DNA from: Parcubacteria group bacterium | GTDB lineage: Bacteria; Patescibacteriota; Minisyncoccia; UBA6257; JACRHW01 | NCBI GenBank assembly: GCA_016211955.1 | Contig: JACRHX010000021.1 | Span: 1-20,639 of the forward strand | Reading direction: 5' to 3' | Length of the DNA stretch: 20,639 nucleotides | In this document: positions 20,439 through 20,639 of the stretch, in pieces | Numbering within the stretch: position 1 is the stretch's first letter | Layout: every line of letters starts with the position of its first letter | Notes under the pieces: generated by a model | The model's database searches: none | Told to the model about the DNA's origin: nothing | The model's input: only the letters and a program-made list of their open reading frames with translations | Program-made: the position numbers and the translations under genes

Positions 20439-20520
20439 TCTAAGTACAAGTTACTTCTGGTGTATCTATACAACCACGCTCGAACCTATTTTAGCAAAAA
20501 TTTCTGAACAAAACCAATCG

Positions 20521-20568
20521 TTCCGCCCCGCCGCCCGCCTCCGCTATCGCTCCGGCGGCAACCTCGCA
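20521..20568. repeat. GC-rich repeat, right copy
   Basis: A strongly GC-rich block contains CGGAG twice around CGATAG (minus strand) and GGCGGGG. It is related to the block at 29-56 and stands out from the AT-rich gap around it. Confidence 0.4.
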
Positions 20569-20639
20569 GAAATTTCCCTTACAATTCACTGTTTTGCGCG
20601 CGTCCTGAAAAAAATTCTAAAAAGGAAAGGGAAATTTCT
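20568..20639. repeat. 13-bp inverted repeat at the right edge
   Basis: AGAAATTTCCCTT (20568-20580) and AAGGGAAATTTCT (20627-20639) are exact inverted repeats with a 46-base interval. The second arm ends at the window boundary and may extend further. No gene is seen between 20439 and 20639. Confidence 0.5.

Overview
The window looks like chromosome from a Candidate Phyla Radiation (Patescibacteria, Parcubacteria-like) bacterium. The signs are a very short IF-2 (493 aa, no long N-terminal domain), a compact single-chain glycyl-tRNA synthetase, a short methionyl-tRNA synthetase, many small single-pass surface proteins, a short GIY-YIG protein next to a tRNA, tRNA genes without an encoded CCA, and few Shine-Dalgarno sequences. 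TGA is used as a stop codon (the NAD synthase-like gene), so the genetic code appears standard. The lineage is inferred from gene content, not from a marker phylogeny.

Left part (1-7600), accessory genes on both strands: a DUF2975 membrane protein; a coupled SDR oxidoreductase and NAD synthase-like pair; an anchored cupredoxin; a PRTase-like protein; a minus-strand pair made of a DUF5706/PycTM-like membrane protein and an anchored PKD protein, with a strong and apparently leaderless promoter; a divergent nucleoside deoxyribosyltransferase-like protein; a Cys/Met-metabolism PLP enzyme; and a conserved protein with an SCEGH motif. A bidirectional terminator separates two convergent genes at about 5556-5578.

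Middle (7600-8720), the most remarkable part. On the minus strand, a RelE/ParE-type toxin-antitoxin pair is followed directly by the 5' half of a tRNA-Cys gene. Its anticodon loop is then interrupted by a 383-base cassette holding a GIY-YIG endonuclease gene and a second, intact tRNA-Cys(GCA). The 3' half of the first tRNA follows, itself interrupted in the T loop. Joined without the insertions, the two halves give a perfectly paired 72-nt tRNA-Cys. The insertions contain three copies of one roughly 30-bp double-hairpin element; two of them form a 43-bp direct repeat bounding the cassette, and the third is inverted. This looks like a mobile element that broke a tRNA-Cys gene and carries a replacement.

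Right part (8735-20438), all on the minus strand and mostly housekeeping. In transcription order: a transglutaminase-like protein, recO, a multi-domain surface protein, glyQS, an M16 peptidase, an AI-2E/PerM-family membrane protein, metG, an unrecognised 283-aa protein, infB and rbfA. Several junctions here carry inverted or tandem repeats: the recO start, both sides of glyQS, the metG leader, and a dRS3-like hairpin after metG. Related GC-rich repeats lie at the two ends of the window. All functional calls come from reading motifs and family resemblance; no database search was run.
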